Shown here one piece after another: positions 52,844 to 62,500 of a stretch of 64,000 nucleotides of DNA (position 1 is the stretch's first letter; every line of letters starts with the position of its first letter). Source of the stretch: Thermodesulfobium sp. 4217-1 (lineage in GTDB: Bacteria; Thermodesulfobiota; Thermodesulfobiia; Thermodesulfobiales; Thermodesulfobiaceae); assembly GCF_039822205.1 (NCBI RefSeq), contig NZ_JBAGBW010000002.1:62001-126000 (forward strand), written 5' to 3'. Made by a program: the position numbers and the translations under genes. Below the pieces are notes generated by a model. The model ran no database searches and was not told the DNA's origin. It worked only from the letters and a program-made list of their open reading frames with translations.

Positions 52844-54385
52844 GTGGGTATTTTTGATCCGATTGCCCGAGTCTTTAATAAAAAGAAAGATAAAATTGAA
52901 AACCAGGAAAAAATAGATCCTTGGAAGTATTTCGAGGATGGTTCAAAATATAAGGGAGACTTACTAAATAGCATACCTAATGGATTTGGCATTCTTATAG
53001 AGCCAAATGGCAATAGATATGAAGGTGAGTTCAAGGATGGAAAGATAAACGGTAAGGGGAGGGCCTTCTATGAAGGAGAGGGGTCATATGAAGGCGAGTT
53101 CAAAGACGGCCTAAGAAATGGCAATGGTGTTTTCAGATTTTTGGACTCCAGTCCTTTGGCTGGCGTCAAGCTGGAAGGCAGATGGGAAGACGACGAAATG
53201 GTTCAAGGGAAAGAATTCTGGCTTGATGGTAGGACATATGAAGGTTCGTGGAAGCGTGGCAAAAAATTCGGTAGGGGAGTCTTTAGGTGGCCCAATGGGA
53301 GCATTTACGAAGGAGAATATAAAGACGACCATTTTTGCGGGAGGGGGATATATATATGGTCAAATGGCGATAAATATGAAGGAGAATGGAAAGAAGACAA
53401 GTGGGAAGGTCAGGGAGTATTTACCTCATCGACTGGCGATAGGTATGAGGGGTATTTCAAAGATGGAATGAAAAATGGATATGGGACTATGTACTACCAT
53501 AATGCAACTAAATATGAAGGTTTATGGAAGAATGATTTATATGAAGGCAGGGGCAAGTTTTATTATAAAAATGGCGATAAATATGAAGGAGAGTGGAAAG
53601 AGAGCAAAAGATGCGGCGCGGGGAAGCTATTTTATTCGAGCGGCATTGTTTTTGAAGGACAATTTGACTCTGACAAGATTGTAGGTGGCGGCATTGTTTA
53701 CTTTGATGGCAAAGCCTATGAGGTTGAATTTGTAAATGGTAGGTTTGTCGGTAAGGAGACAATTTTTTGGCCTGATGGAAGGGTTTATTTCGGTGAGATA
53801 AAAGACAATATGATGCACGGTAAGGGTTCATTTCAGTGGACCAATAAGAGTAAATTTATTGGAGAATTTAGAGATGATCAATTTTATGGCAAGGGAAAGA
53901 TGATCTTATCCGATGGTTTAGAATGCGATGGCGAATGGAGGGATGGGAAGTTCTATAGTACTATAATTTTGAAAAATTTAGATGGAAGAAAATATGAAGG
54001 CGTATTCGAAGAAGGCGAGTTTAAAGGAAATGGTGTCCTAACATGGCCAAATGGGGATAGATATGAGGGCGAGTGTAAAGATGGTAAAAGGCACGGCAAA
54101 GGTAAGTTTGTAACCAATAGGGGAGATGTCTACGACGGAGAATGGAAATTCGATAAGAGACACGGTTTTGGAGAATTTTTTGCTACTAACAAAAACCATT
54201 ATGTAGGCGAATGGGACTCAGATTTTTGGCACGGCAAAGGTGTCTTAGAGCATTCAAACGGCGATAGATATGATGGCGAATGGGACAAGTCAAAAAGACA
54301 CGGTTTTGGTACAATGGTCTACGCTAATGGCAAAATTGATAAGGGATATTGGTTTGACGGAGTTTTTAAGGGTTCAAAAAAATAA
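52844..54385 (+). CDS. MORN-repeat protein with about 20 repeats
   Basis: The protein has 513 residues and starts at GTG after GGAGGTAAAAT. After 25 charged residues the rest is a nearly unbroken row of about 20 MORN units of 23 residues, with consensus YEGEWKDGKxxGxGxFxxxNGDR. There is no signal peptide or membrane helix, so it is probably cytoplasmic or on the inner face of the membrane. MORN repeats fold into long beta-hairpin rods that bind lipids or proteins. No catalytic domain is attached, which is less common than MORN modules fused to enzymes. Confidence 0.88.
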   Translation: MGIFDPIARVFNKKKDKIENQEKIDPWKYFEDGSKYKGDLLNSIPNGFGILIEPNGNRYEGEFKDGKINGKGRAFYEGEGSYEGEFKDGLRNGNGVFRFLDSSPLAGVKLEGRWEDDEMVQGKEFWLDGRTYEGSWKRGKKFGRGVFRWPNGSIYEGEYKDDHFCGRGIYIWSNGDKYEGEWKEDKWEGQGVFTSSTGDRYEGYFKDGMKNGYGTMYYHNATKYEGLWKNDLYEGRGKFYYKNGDKYEGEWKESKRCGAGKLFYSSGIVFEGQFDSDKIVGGGIVYFDGKAYEVEFVNGRFVGKETIFWPDGRVYFGEIKDNMMHGKGSFQWTNKSKFIGEFRDDQFYGKGKMILSDGLECDGEWRDGKFYSTIILKNLDGRKYEGVFEEGEFKGNGVLTWPNGDRYEGECKDGKRHGKGKFVTNRGDVYDGEWKFDKRHGFGEFFATNKNHYVGEWDSDFWHGKGVLEHSNGDRYDGEWDKSKRHGFGTMVYANGKIDKGYWFDGVFKGSKK

Positions 54386-54436
54386 TTTAAAGTTGTCTAA
54401 TATTAATTTCTGACTTAGCCAAAAGCATAGCGCAAG

Positions 54437-54474
54437 TTTTTAAATTTTGAGGGTTTAAAAATTTTGTTTTTTTT
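54437..54474 (+). terminator. Possible AT-rich terminator after the MORN gene
   Basis: TTTTTAAA (54437-54444) pairs with TTTAAAAA (54454-54461) and is followed by TTTTGTTTTTTTT. The stem has no G-C pairs, so strength is doubtful. Confidence 0.35.
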
Positions 54475-54501
54475 GTTATTATCTTATAAGAGGTGATTTT
54501 A

Positions 54502-55701
54502 TTGAAAAAATTGTTTATTGCTCTTTCAATGTTATTTTTTATTTTCTCAACAAGTTGTTTTTCCTATGCAGATGAGAGTGCTATGGTCAAAGGCAATATA
54601 GATTTCGGAATAAATTTAATGAATGAGATAAGAACTCATGAATTCGATAACAACGTTATTTTTTCACCGACTGGTCTGGGCCAATCCCTAAGCGCTCTTT
54701 CGAATGGTGCTGCAGGTTCTACTCTTGATCAGATAAATCTTGTACAGGGGCTTAATGGATATAGTGAATCTGATATAAATTCCTTTTGGAAGAAGACTGT
54801 AAATCCAAAACCCTATGAATATAACAAAAAAATGTTTATCTATACCAGGTCTTCTCTTTGGGTTCAAAATGGCTATACCTTTAGTCCCGATTTTATGACA
54901 AAGATAACATCTTTCTACCCAGGTTTCGACCTTACTTATATAAATTTTTCTGACAAATATACACCATCTGCAATAAACGGTTGGGTTAAATCTACTACTG
55001 ATCGCCAGGTTACAAACATCATTAGCAAAAAGGATGTCGACAAAGACACCATAATGGATTTGATAAACGTTACTTACGCAAAGCTTGCCTGGAAAAATGA
55101 ATTCCCAAAAAATCTTACTAAAAAGGGTGATTTTTATCTCTCGAACGGTAAGACCACTAAGGCTCTTTATATGAAGACATCTGGCAATTTTGACTACTAT
55201 GAGAATAATTTCTTTCAAGCTGTAAAAGTCGATTTGGCAGATCCTAATTTGGAAGCGGTATTTTTCCTTCCAAAGGGCACCAAGACTCTTATGAACATCT
55301 ACAGGAATATGAACGGTGAAAATTATTTTGATTGGTCTTCGAAATTCCAGAAAAAATCATTAGATCTTATTCTACCAAAAATGGATCTTGAATATAAGAA
55401 ATCCTTTATAACAGAATTCAAGGGAATTGGTGTCGGCTCACCTTTCAACCAAAATGATGCTGACTTTAAGAGAATGTTTAACGTTGCTAACTTTTCTTTT
55501 GTGTCAAACGAAATTTCTGACAACTTTCTAAAAGTTGATGAAAACGGCATAAATAAAACTGTTTTTGACAAAAGTATTAAAGACAACGTGAATTTTGATC
55601 ACCCGTTTCTGATGGTCATAGTGGACAAAACTACAAATGCCTGGATATTGGTAGCTTCTATTGAGAATCCCCATCCTGATGAATGGCTTGAAATTTTATA
55701 G
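54502..55701 (+). CDS. Secreted serpin-family protein with short reactive loop
   Basis: The protein has 399 residues from the TTG at 54502, which follows GAGGTGAT; the GTG three codons earlier overlaps that site. A signal peptide (MKKLFIALSMLFFIFSTS, then CFSYA) is followed by a full serpin fold with VIFSPTGLGQSLSALSNGA, NVTYAKLAWKNEFP, DLILPKMDLEY and DHPFLMVIVDKTTNAWILVASIENP (in parts: HPFLMVIVDKTTNAWIL). The loop between DENG and FDHPF is about 15 residues, shorter than the roughly 21 in alpha-1-antitrypsin. It also lacks the Ala-rich hinge, so classic inhibition is doubtful. Confidence 0.85.
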   Translation: MKKLFIALSMLFFIFSTSCFSYADESAMVKGNIDFGINLMNEIRTHEFDNNVIFSPTGLGQSLSALSNGAAGSTLDQINLVQGLNGYSESDINSFWKKTVNPKPYEYNKKMFIYTRSSLWVQNGYTFSPDFMTKITSFYPGFDLTYINFSDKYTPSAINGWVKSTTDRQVTNIISKKDVDKDTIMDLINVTYAKLAWKNEFPKNLTKKGDFYLSNGKTTKALYMKTSGNFDYYENNFFQAVKVDLADPNLEAVFFLPKGTKTLMNIYRNMNGENYFDWSSKFQKKSLDLILPKMDLEYKKSFITEFKGIGVGSPFNQNDADFKRMFNVANFSFVSNEISDNFLKVDENGINKTVFDKSIKDNVNFDHPFLMVIVDKTTNAWILVASIENPHPDEWLEIL

Positions 55702-55703
55702 TA

Positions 55704-55732
55704 TTTACAATAATTTATTTTTATGTTAGTAT
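55704..55732 (+). promoter_or_regulatory. Putative promoter for tRNA-Val
   Basis: TTTACA (55704-55709), 17 bases, TAGTAT (55727-55732). Transcription would start near 55739, about 12 bases before the mature tRNA. Confidence 0.45.
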
Positions 55733-55751
55733 TCACTTTTGCACTTTTTTT

Positions 55752-55826
55752 GGGCGGATAGCTCAGAGGTAGAGCACTTGCTTCACACGCAAGGGGTCGT
55801 AGGTTCGATTCCTACTTCGCCCACCA
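55752..55826 (+). tRNA. tRNA-Val (anticodon CAC)
   Basis: A complete 75-base cloverleaf with encoded CCA. The acceptor stem pairs GGGCGGA with TTCGCCC, the anticodon stem CTTGC/GCAAG encloses loop TTCACAC with anticodon CAC, and the T-loop is TTCGATT. It reads GUG codons. Confidence 0.95.
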
Positions 55827-55942
55827 CTCTTTAATCTTATAGGAGGGATATACATAGAGCCTCAAAAATTAATTAAAATTTGCTATTTTTTATTGGATTT
55901 TCTTTTTAAAGAATGATGGCTTGGTTGGAGTCTACTCCTTGC
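55827..55942. other. Non-coding spacer between tRNA-Val and tatA
   Basis: This AT-rich stretch has AGGAGGG at 55841 but no convincing open frame behind it. A short GGAGT/ACTCC hairpin near 55927 lies past the tatA stop but lacks a T-run. Confidence 0.4.
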
Positions 55943-56110
55943 TTATTTGATCTCTTTGGTTATATCAATCTGATCTTTGATTTCTTGTGTTTCTTTTTTG
56001 AAATTTCCAAGAGATCTACCGAATTCTTGTGTAATTTTTGGAAGCTTTTTTGGTCCAAGGATTATCAAAAGAATTGCTATTATCATTCCAGTTTGCTGCC
56101 AACTTATCAT
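55943..56110 (-). CDS. tatA: Twin-arginine translocase TatA-type subunit
   Basis: This short gene encodes 55 residues from the ATG at 56108-56110 behind AAAGGAA. The TatA pattern is complete. A short N-terminus (MISWQQT) precedes one membrane helix (GMIIAILLIILG), the conserved G-P-K-K-L-P hinge and an amphipathic helix with FGRSLGNFKKET. TatA forms the pore of the Tat system for folded proteins. It could also serve as TatB or TatE; tatC is not here. It is read away from rpoB. Confidence 0.88.
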   Translation of the reverse strand: MISWQQTGMIIAILLIILGPKKLPKITQEFGRSLGNFKKETQEIKDQIDITKEIK

Positions 56111-56176
56111 TTTTTTGATTCCTTTCCTTGTTTTTGGGATTTCATTTTTTTAAAGTGCTATTTTTAATTGGTTTAT

Positions 56177-56205
56177 ATTTTATCTTTTTTCTTCCTGTGA
56201 TGCAA
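56177..56205 (-). promoter_or_regulatory. Putative promoter for tatA
   Basis: On the minus strand TTGCAT (56200-56205) and TAAAAT (56177-56182) are 17 bases apart, about 60 bases before the tatA start. Confidence 0.4.
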
Positions 56206-56229
56206 GAACTTGTCTTGTGAGGTGTATTT

Positions 56230-59200
56230 ATGAGAGACGTATTAGTTAAGCCCCGCATAAAATATGCGGGTGAAAGATCAAATGAAACACAAAGGATCGA
56301 AGCTCCTGTACCAAATCTTTTAGATCTTCAAAAGAAATCTTATGAGAGATTTCTTCAGTTTGGAATTGAAGAAGAATTGAGTTCTTACTTCCCAATTGTG
56401 GATGCAGGTGACAGGTATGAATTAACATTTGTTTCCTGCCGTTTGGAAGAACCAAAATTTTCTGAAGAGGAGGCCCGAATCAAGGACAAGACTTATGAAG
56501 CCCAGATCAAGGTTAAGTTAAGACTACTTGACAAACAAAGCCAAGAAGTGATCGAATCTGAGGTTTTATTGGGTGAAGTGCCAGTAATGACAAAAAGGGC
56601 AACTTTTGTCGTGAATGGATCAGAAAGGGTAATAGTAAACCAGCTTACAAGGTCTCCTGGCGTTTATTTTAAAGAAGACAAAGACCTTATGGACAGGAAA
56701 ACGTTTTTAGGTACAGTAATACCTGTTAAGGGAAATTGGATAAATTTTGAGGCGCCTTCAAATGGTTCTGTATGGATTAGAATAGAAAAGTCAAGGAAAT
56801 TGCCCGTATCTATCTTTCTAAAAGCTTGCGGAATTGACCAATCAAGAATTGAAGAGGCCCTTGTAGATGACAAATTTAGAAAGGCCACTTTCGCTCAGGA
56901 TGGCACACAAAACAGAGAAGAGGCCCTTCAAGAGTTTTATAAGAAAATTAGACCTGGAGAAGCACCAAATCCTGAGGCAGCTAAGGGCATTATAAACAAT
57001 AGATTTTTTGACAAAAGAAGATTCGATCTTGGTGAGGTTGGACGTCTAAAAATAAATGAAAAATTGGGTCTAATGGATGTAGTTCCATTAGATTGTTTGG
57101 TTTTACATAAAGAGGATATGCTTGCAATTGTTAAGTATCTTGTAAACCTTCATTATGGAGATGGCACGCTGGATGATATCGATCATCTTGAGAACAGAAG
57201 AGTAAGACTGGTAGGCGAGTTGGTAAGACAGAAATTTAGAGAAGGTCTTTATAGGATGGAACATGCGATTCACGAAAGAATGTCTTTGTACAAGGGTACC
57301 ACAAAGCTAAAAATTAGCAATGTTATAAATAGCGGTCCGCTTACAGTAGCCTTGCGCGAGTTTTTCTGTACCGGTCAATTATCGCAATATATGGATCAAA
57401 CAAATCCTCTTGCAGAGCTTACTCACAAGAGAAGGATCTCAGTTCTCGGACCTGGCGGGTTAACAAGAGAGAGAGCTGGTTTCGAAGTAAGAGATATTCA
57501 CCCTTCTTACTATGGCAGATTTTGCCCGATTGAGACTCCTGAAGGCCCCAATGTCGGATTGATTAGCTCACCGACTATTTATGCTGTGGTCAATGACTAT
57601 GGATTTTTAGAGACGCCGTATAGAAAGGTCAAAAACGGTAAGTTGACTGATATTATCGAAAGCTTTACCGCTAGCAAGGAGAGAAACCTATATATTGCTT
57701 CTGCAGACGTAAACGTTGAAAATCAAAAGATTAAAGGCGACACTGTTGTAGCAAGGTATAACGGTGAATTCATGCAGGTTTCACCTGATAAGATTGACTA
57801 TATTGGAGTTTCTCCCAAGCAGATGTTAAGCTTGAGCTCCTCCTTAATTCCTTTCGTAGAACATAACGATGCAAACCGTGCTTTGATGGGCTGTAACATG
57901 CAGCGTCAGGCTGTACCTCTTGCTATTGAGGAGGCGCCATGGGTTGGCACGGGTATGGAGATGGTAGCAGCAATTGATTCCGGTATGGTTCACATTGCTG
58001 ATAAGGATGGGACGGTAAGGACTGCCGCTGGTGGAAAAATACTTATAGATTTTAATGATGGTACATCAAAAGAATATAGATTAATGAAATTTGTTAGATC
58101 AAACAACGCAACGTGCTTTAACCAAAAATCTCTTGTAAGGGCTGGAGACAAGGTCAAGAAGGGTCAAATTCTAACTTCTGGCTGTGCAACCGATAAAGGT
58201 GAATTGGCACTTGGCAAAAATGTTTTGGTAGCATTTATGCCATTTGGCGGATATAACTTTGAAGATGCAATATTGATCAACAATAGACTTGTAAGAGAGG
58301 ATGTTTTTACCTCTATACACATTGAGAGCTATGAAGTTGAGGCCAGATCTACTAAATTGGGCGATGAGGAAATAACGAGAGAAATCCCGAATGTCTCTGA
58401 AGAAGCAAGGAGAAATCTTGATGAACAGGGCATTATTGTGGTTGGCACAGAAGTCAATGCTGGAGATTATCTTGTGGGAAAGCTTACGCCAAAGGGTGAT
58501 GTGGAGCCTCCTTCTGAAGAAAGATTATTAAGGGCAATTTTTGGAGATAAATTAAGGGATATGAGAGATACCTCTCTAAAGCTTCCTCATGGTGAAAAAG
58601 GCAAAGTAATAGATGTTAGGATTTTTTCTAGGAACAATGGCGACGATCTGCTCCCGGGAGTGACTACAAAGGTTAGAATAACGGTTGCGCAGATGAGAAA
58701 GATATCTGTGGGCGACAAGATGACAGGTAGACACGGTAATAAAGGTGTCATATCCAAGATCTTGCCTGAGGCTGATATGCCTTATTTGCCAGACGGAACT
58801 CCAGTTGACGTCGTTTTGAACCCATTGGGCGTACCTTCAAGAATGAATGTAGGTCAGATACTTGAAGAACAATTGGGACTTGCGGCTGGAATACTTAACA
58901 ATTTTGGCAAGGATAAAGAAGTCAAATATAAATTTGAAGCAACGCCTTTTGACGAGTCATTTGGAGAAAGGGCATCTGAGAGATTTATCCAGCAATATTT
59001 GGACAAAGCCAGAGAGATTAAGCCCTTTGTTGGGAAAAACGGAAAGGTTACTCTGTATGATGGTAGAACTGGCGATCCGTTTTTGTCTCCTGTCACAGTG
59101 GGATATATGTACTTGCTAAAACTCATCCACCTTGTTGATGACAAGATCCATGCAAGATCAACTGGTCCATACTCGCTAATAACTCAACAGCCTCTTGGAG

Positions 59201-59529
59201 GAAAAGCTCAGTTCGGAGGTCAGAGGTTTGGTGAGATGGAAGTGTGGGCGCTGGAGGCTTATGGCGCTGCAAATGTGCTGCAAGAGATACTGACTATCAA
59301 ATCTGATGACATAACTGGCAGAACAAAGGCAATGGAGGCAATTATAAAGGGTAAAAATCTGGGAACTCCAGGTTTGCCAGAGTCTTTTAAAGTGCTTGTC
59401 AGAGAGCTTCAGGGATTAGCGCTTGACATAACCCTTATGCATCAAGATGGCAATTTTATTGATTTGGAACATATGGATGATGACGATAATATGCTTCCGC
59501 TTTTAAAGACTGTAAACATTGAATATTAA
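56230..59529 (+). CDS. rpoB: DNA-directed RNA polymerase subunit beta
   Basis: The protein has 1099 residues, a short form without the large insertions of E. coli RpoB. The start is ATG after GTGAGGTG. Conserved blocks: PNLLDLQKKSYERFLQ, the fork and rifampicin region with SQYMDQTNPLAELTHKRRISVLGPGG (in parts: SQYMDQTNPLAELTHKRR), ETPEGPNVGLI, GYNFEDAILIN, MTGRHGNKGVISK and GGKAQFGGQRFGEMEVWALEAYGA (in parts: GGKAQFGGQRFGEMEVWALE). The rifampicin residues look sensitive-type. It is not preceded by rplJ-rplL as in most bacteria. Confidence 0.98.
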   Translation: MRDVLVKPRIKYAGERSNETQRIEAPVPNLLDLQKKSYERFLQFGIEEELSSYFPIVDAGDRYELTFVSCRLEEPKFSEEEARIKDKTYEAQIKVKLRLLDKQSQEVIESEVLLGEVPVMTKRATFVVNGSERVIVNQLTRSPGVYFKEDKDLMDRKTFLGTVIPVKGNWINFEAPSNGSVWIRIEKSRKLPVSIFLKACGIDQSRIEEALVDDKFRKATFAQDGTQNREEALQEFYKKIRPGEAPNPEAAKGIINNRFFDKRRFDLGEVGRLKINEKLGLMDVVPLDCLVLHKEDMLAIVKYLVNLHYGDGTLDDIDHLENRRVRLVGELVRQKFREGLYRMEHAIHERMSLYKGTTKLKISNVINSGPLTVALREFFCTGQLSQYMDQTNPLAELTHKRRISVLGPGGLTRERAGFEVRDIHPSYYGRFCPIETPEGPNVGLISSPTIYAVVNDYGFLETPYRKVKNGKLTDIIESFTASKERNLYIASADVNVENQKIKGDTVVARYNGEFMQVSPDKIDYIGVSPKQMLSLSSSLIPFVEHNDANRALMGCNMQRQAVPLAIEEAPWVGTGMEMVAAIDSGMVHIADKDGTVRTAAGGKILIDFNDGTSKEYRLMKFVRSNNATCFNQKSLVRAGDKVKKGQILTSGCATDKGELALGKNVLVAFMPFGGYNFEDAILINNRLVREDVFTSIHIESYEVEARSTKLGDEEITREIPNVSEEARRNLDEQGIIVVGTEVNAGDYLVGKLTPKGDVEPPSEERLLRAIFGDKLRDMRDTSLKLPHGEKGKVIDVRIFSRNNGDDLLPGVTTKVRITVAQMRKISVGDKMTGRHGNKGVISKILPEADMPYLPDGTPVDVVLNPLGVPSRMNVGQILEEQLGLAAGILNNFGKDKEVKYKFEATPFDESFGERASERFIQQYLDKAREIKPFVGKNGKVTLYDGRTGDPFLSPVTVGYMYLLKLIHLVDDKIHARSTGPYSLITQQPLGGKAQFGGQRFGEMEVWALEAYGAANVLQEILTIKSDDITGRTKAMEAIIKGKNLGTPGLPESFKVLVRELQGLALDITLMHQDGNFIDLEHMDDDDNMLPLLKTVNIEY

Positions 59530-59585
59530 TATAAAAAATGTTTACTACAGGTTTGATCGATTAAATTTGAAAGGGAGGAAACAGA

Positions 59586-62500
59586 TTGGAACCCTTTGTT
59601 GAAATTGATGATAATAAAAGACAAATTAAAGAGAAGACATCTTCCAAGCTTGTTGGTATTAAGATTGGACTTGCTTCTAGTGAGAAAATAAGAGAGTGGT
59701 CAAAAGGAGAAGTAAAAAAGCCTGAAACCATTAACTATAGAACTCTGAGGCCCGAAAGAGGCGGCCTCTTTTGTGAAAAAATCTTTGGTCCTACCAAAGA
59801 TTATGAGTGTTATTGCGGCAAGTACAAAAGGCCAAGATATAAGGGCACAATTTGTGATAGATGCGGAGTAGAGGTTACCACATCAAAGGTAAGAAGATTG
59901 AGAATGGGGCACATTGACCTGGCAGCCCCTGTTGCTCATATTTGGTATTTTAAAGGCACTACGAGCTATATTGCATCTGTTTTGGAGCTTTCAAACAAGG
60001 AAGTTGAAGAAGTAATATATTTTTCAAGGTATCTAATTTTAGACCCTAAGGATAGTGACTTACAAAAGTTTAAGACTCTATCGGAAGATGAATACGAATA
60101 TTGGTTGAAACAACTTGGTAGGTCTGCAATTGAGGTAGAGTATTTAAATGATGGAAATTATCAGGTTACCGATCCAAAAAATACCTTACTGCAAGCTGGC
60201 AGAATTCTTACTTCAGATGAATACGAATATTATACTTATAGTTTCGGTCAGGATTATTTTGTTGCAAAGATGGGTGCTGAAGCTATTAAAGAGGCGCTGG
60301 AGTCTATTAACGTAGTAGAATTAAGCCAGCAAATTAAAGAGGATATGGTCTCTACATCTTCTCAAAGTCCAAAAAGACTTAAGATGATAAAAAGATTTAG
60401 AGTTCTTGAATTTTTTAGAAAATCTGGTGCCAATCCTGCATGGATGGTTTTAGAAGCCATACCTGTTATCCCGCCTGACTTAAGACCAATGGTTCAGTTA
60501 GATGGAGGCAGGTTTGCCACTTCTGACCTAAACGATCTTTATAGAAGGGTTATCAATAGAAACAATAGGTTAAAAAAACTTCTTGATATGGGCGCTCCTG
60601 AAATAATAGTCAGAAATGAAAAAAGGATGCTCCAGGAGGCTGTGGATGCGCTTTTTGACAACGAGAGAAGGATAAAACCTGTTACTGGGACTCACGATAG
60701 ACCTCTTAGATCTCTTTCAGATATCATTGAGGGAAAACAAGGGCGATTCAGACAGAATTTGTTGGGAAAAAGAGTCGACTATTCTGGGCGTTCGGTAATT
60801 GTGGTAGGTCCTACGCTTAAGCTTCATCAATGTGGATTGCCGAAAGAAATGGCTCTTGAGCTTTTCAAGCCATTTGTAATTCATGAACTGATTGAGAGAG
60901 GTTTGACTGGGAACGTAAAAGGCGCAAAGAGAAAGCTGGAGAGAGGTGAAAGTGTAATCTGGGATATCCTTGCCGAGGTTATACAAGGACACCCTGTATT
61001 TCTTAACCGTGCTCCTACGCTTCATAGACTGGGCATTCAGGCATTTGAGCCAGTTTTGATTGAAGGAAAAGCTATTCATCTTCATCCTTTAGTTTGTACG
61101 GCATTCAATGCGGACTTTGACGGAGATCAAATGGCAGTTCACGTTCCTCTATCTCTTGAGGCCCAGGCTGAAGCAAGAATATTGATGCTGGCAAGTCACA
61201 ACCTTTTGTCCCCTGCCAATGGTCAGCCGTTGGTTACGCCATCTCAAGATATGGTCTTGGGCCTTCACTATCTGACAAGTTTTGATAAAAATTCTAACTT
61301 TAGAAGTGAAGAAGACGCAATGGACGCCTTTAAGAAGGGTGAGATTGAAGAGACCCAAAAGATTGACGTTTTTTGTGAAAAAGCTAATGGGTACCTGACT
61401 ACCTGTATTAGTAAAATAAAGATTGGAAAGCCTTTTTTGTTCTTTGTAGACAAAGAGGACGCTATTACAAGATATCAAATAAATAGTGTAAATCCTGATG
61501 AATTTTCCCTTAGCATTATTGACAGAATTGCAGTTAAAATTAATAATGAATTCTTGTCAACGAGCATAGGTCAAATATTTTTTAATGAAGCTCTTCCAGA
61601 CAATTGGCCTTATTATAGAGAACCTCTTACCAAGAAAAAGGTTGCAAATATTGTAAGGAAATGTTACGAGGATATCGGGCTTACCAGAACGGTAAAGCTG
61701 GTTGACGATTTAAAGGATATGGGATTTAAGTATGCAAAAGAGTCGGGGATATCTATTTCAATCGACGATCTCGTCGTCCCTGATGAGAAAAAAGATATTG
61801 TTAAGAAGGCAGAAGAAGAAGTAAAAAAATACGAAGATTTTGTTTTTGAGGGCGTTATGACTCAAGAGGAAAAGGATTCAAAAGTAAGAGAAAAATGGAA
61901 CATGGTTACTGACGAGATTAAAGACAGAATGAACACGAGTATGGGTGAAAGAAATCCTGTGTTTATGATGGCAAATTCTGGCGCCAGAGGCAACATAGAT
62001 CAGGTAAGGCAGCTGGCTGCAATGAGAGGTCTTATGTCAGACCCACATGGGAGAATCATCCCTATACCTATAAAAGCAAACCTTAAAGAAGGCATGAATA
62101 TGATGGAATATTTTATTTCAACATACGGTGCAAGAAAGGGTTTGGTTGATACTGCATTGAGAACTTCTAACTCAGGATATCTTACCAGGAGATTGGTTGA
62201 CGTCGCTCAGGAAATAATCGTGAGAGAAGAGGATTGCGGTAGTGAAGAAAGCTTAATAGTCTCTGATATGTTTGAAGGGCCAAAAGTAATTTTGGAATTA
62301 AGAGACAGGATTATTGGTAGATTTAGCGCTGAAGACATATATGATGCTGATGGTAAGCTAATAGTAAATAGAAATTCGCTCATAACTCCTCCTATCGCTG
62401 ACAAGATTGTAGATGCTGGAATAAAAGAGGTGGCTGTAAGGTCTCCTTTGACTTGTAAAACTCCTCATGGAGTATGTCAAAAATGTTATGGCTGGAGCTT

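Noticed and set aside
55913-56167. 84-residue plus-strand frame between tRNA-Val and rpoB
   Set aside because: It is rich in Phe and Cys without family features and lies opposite the clear tatA gene.
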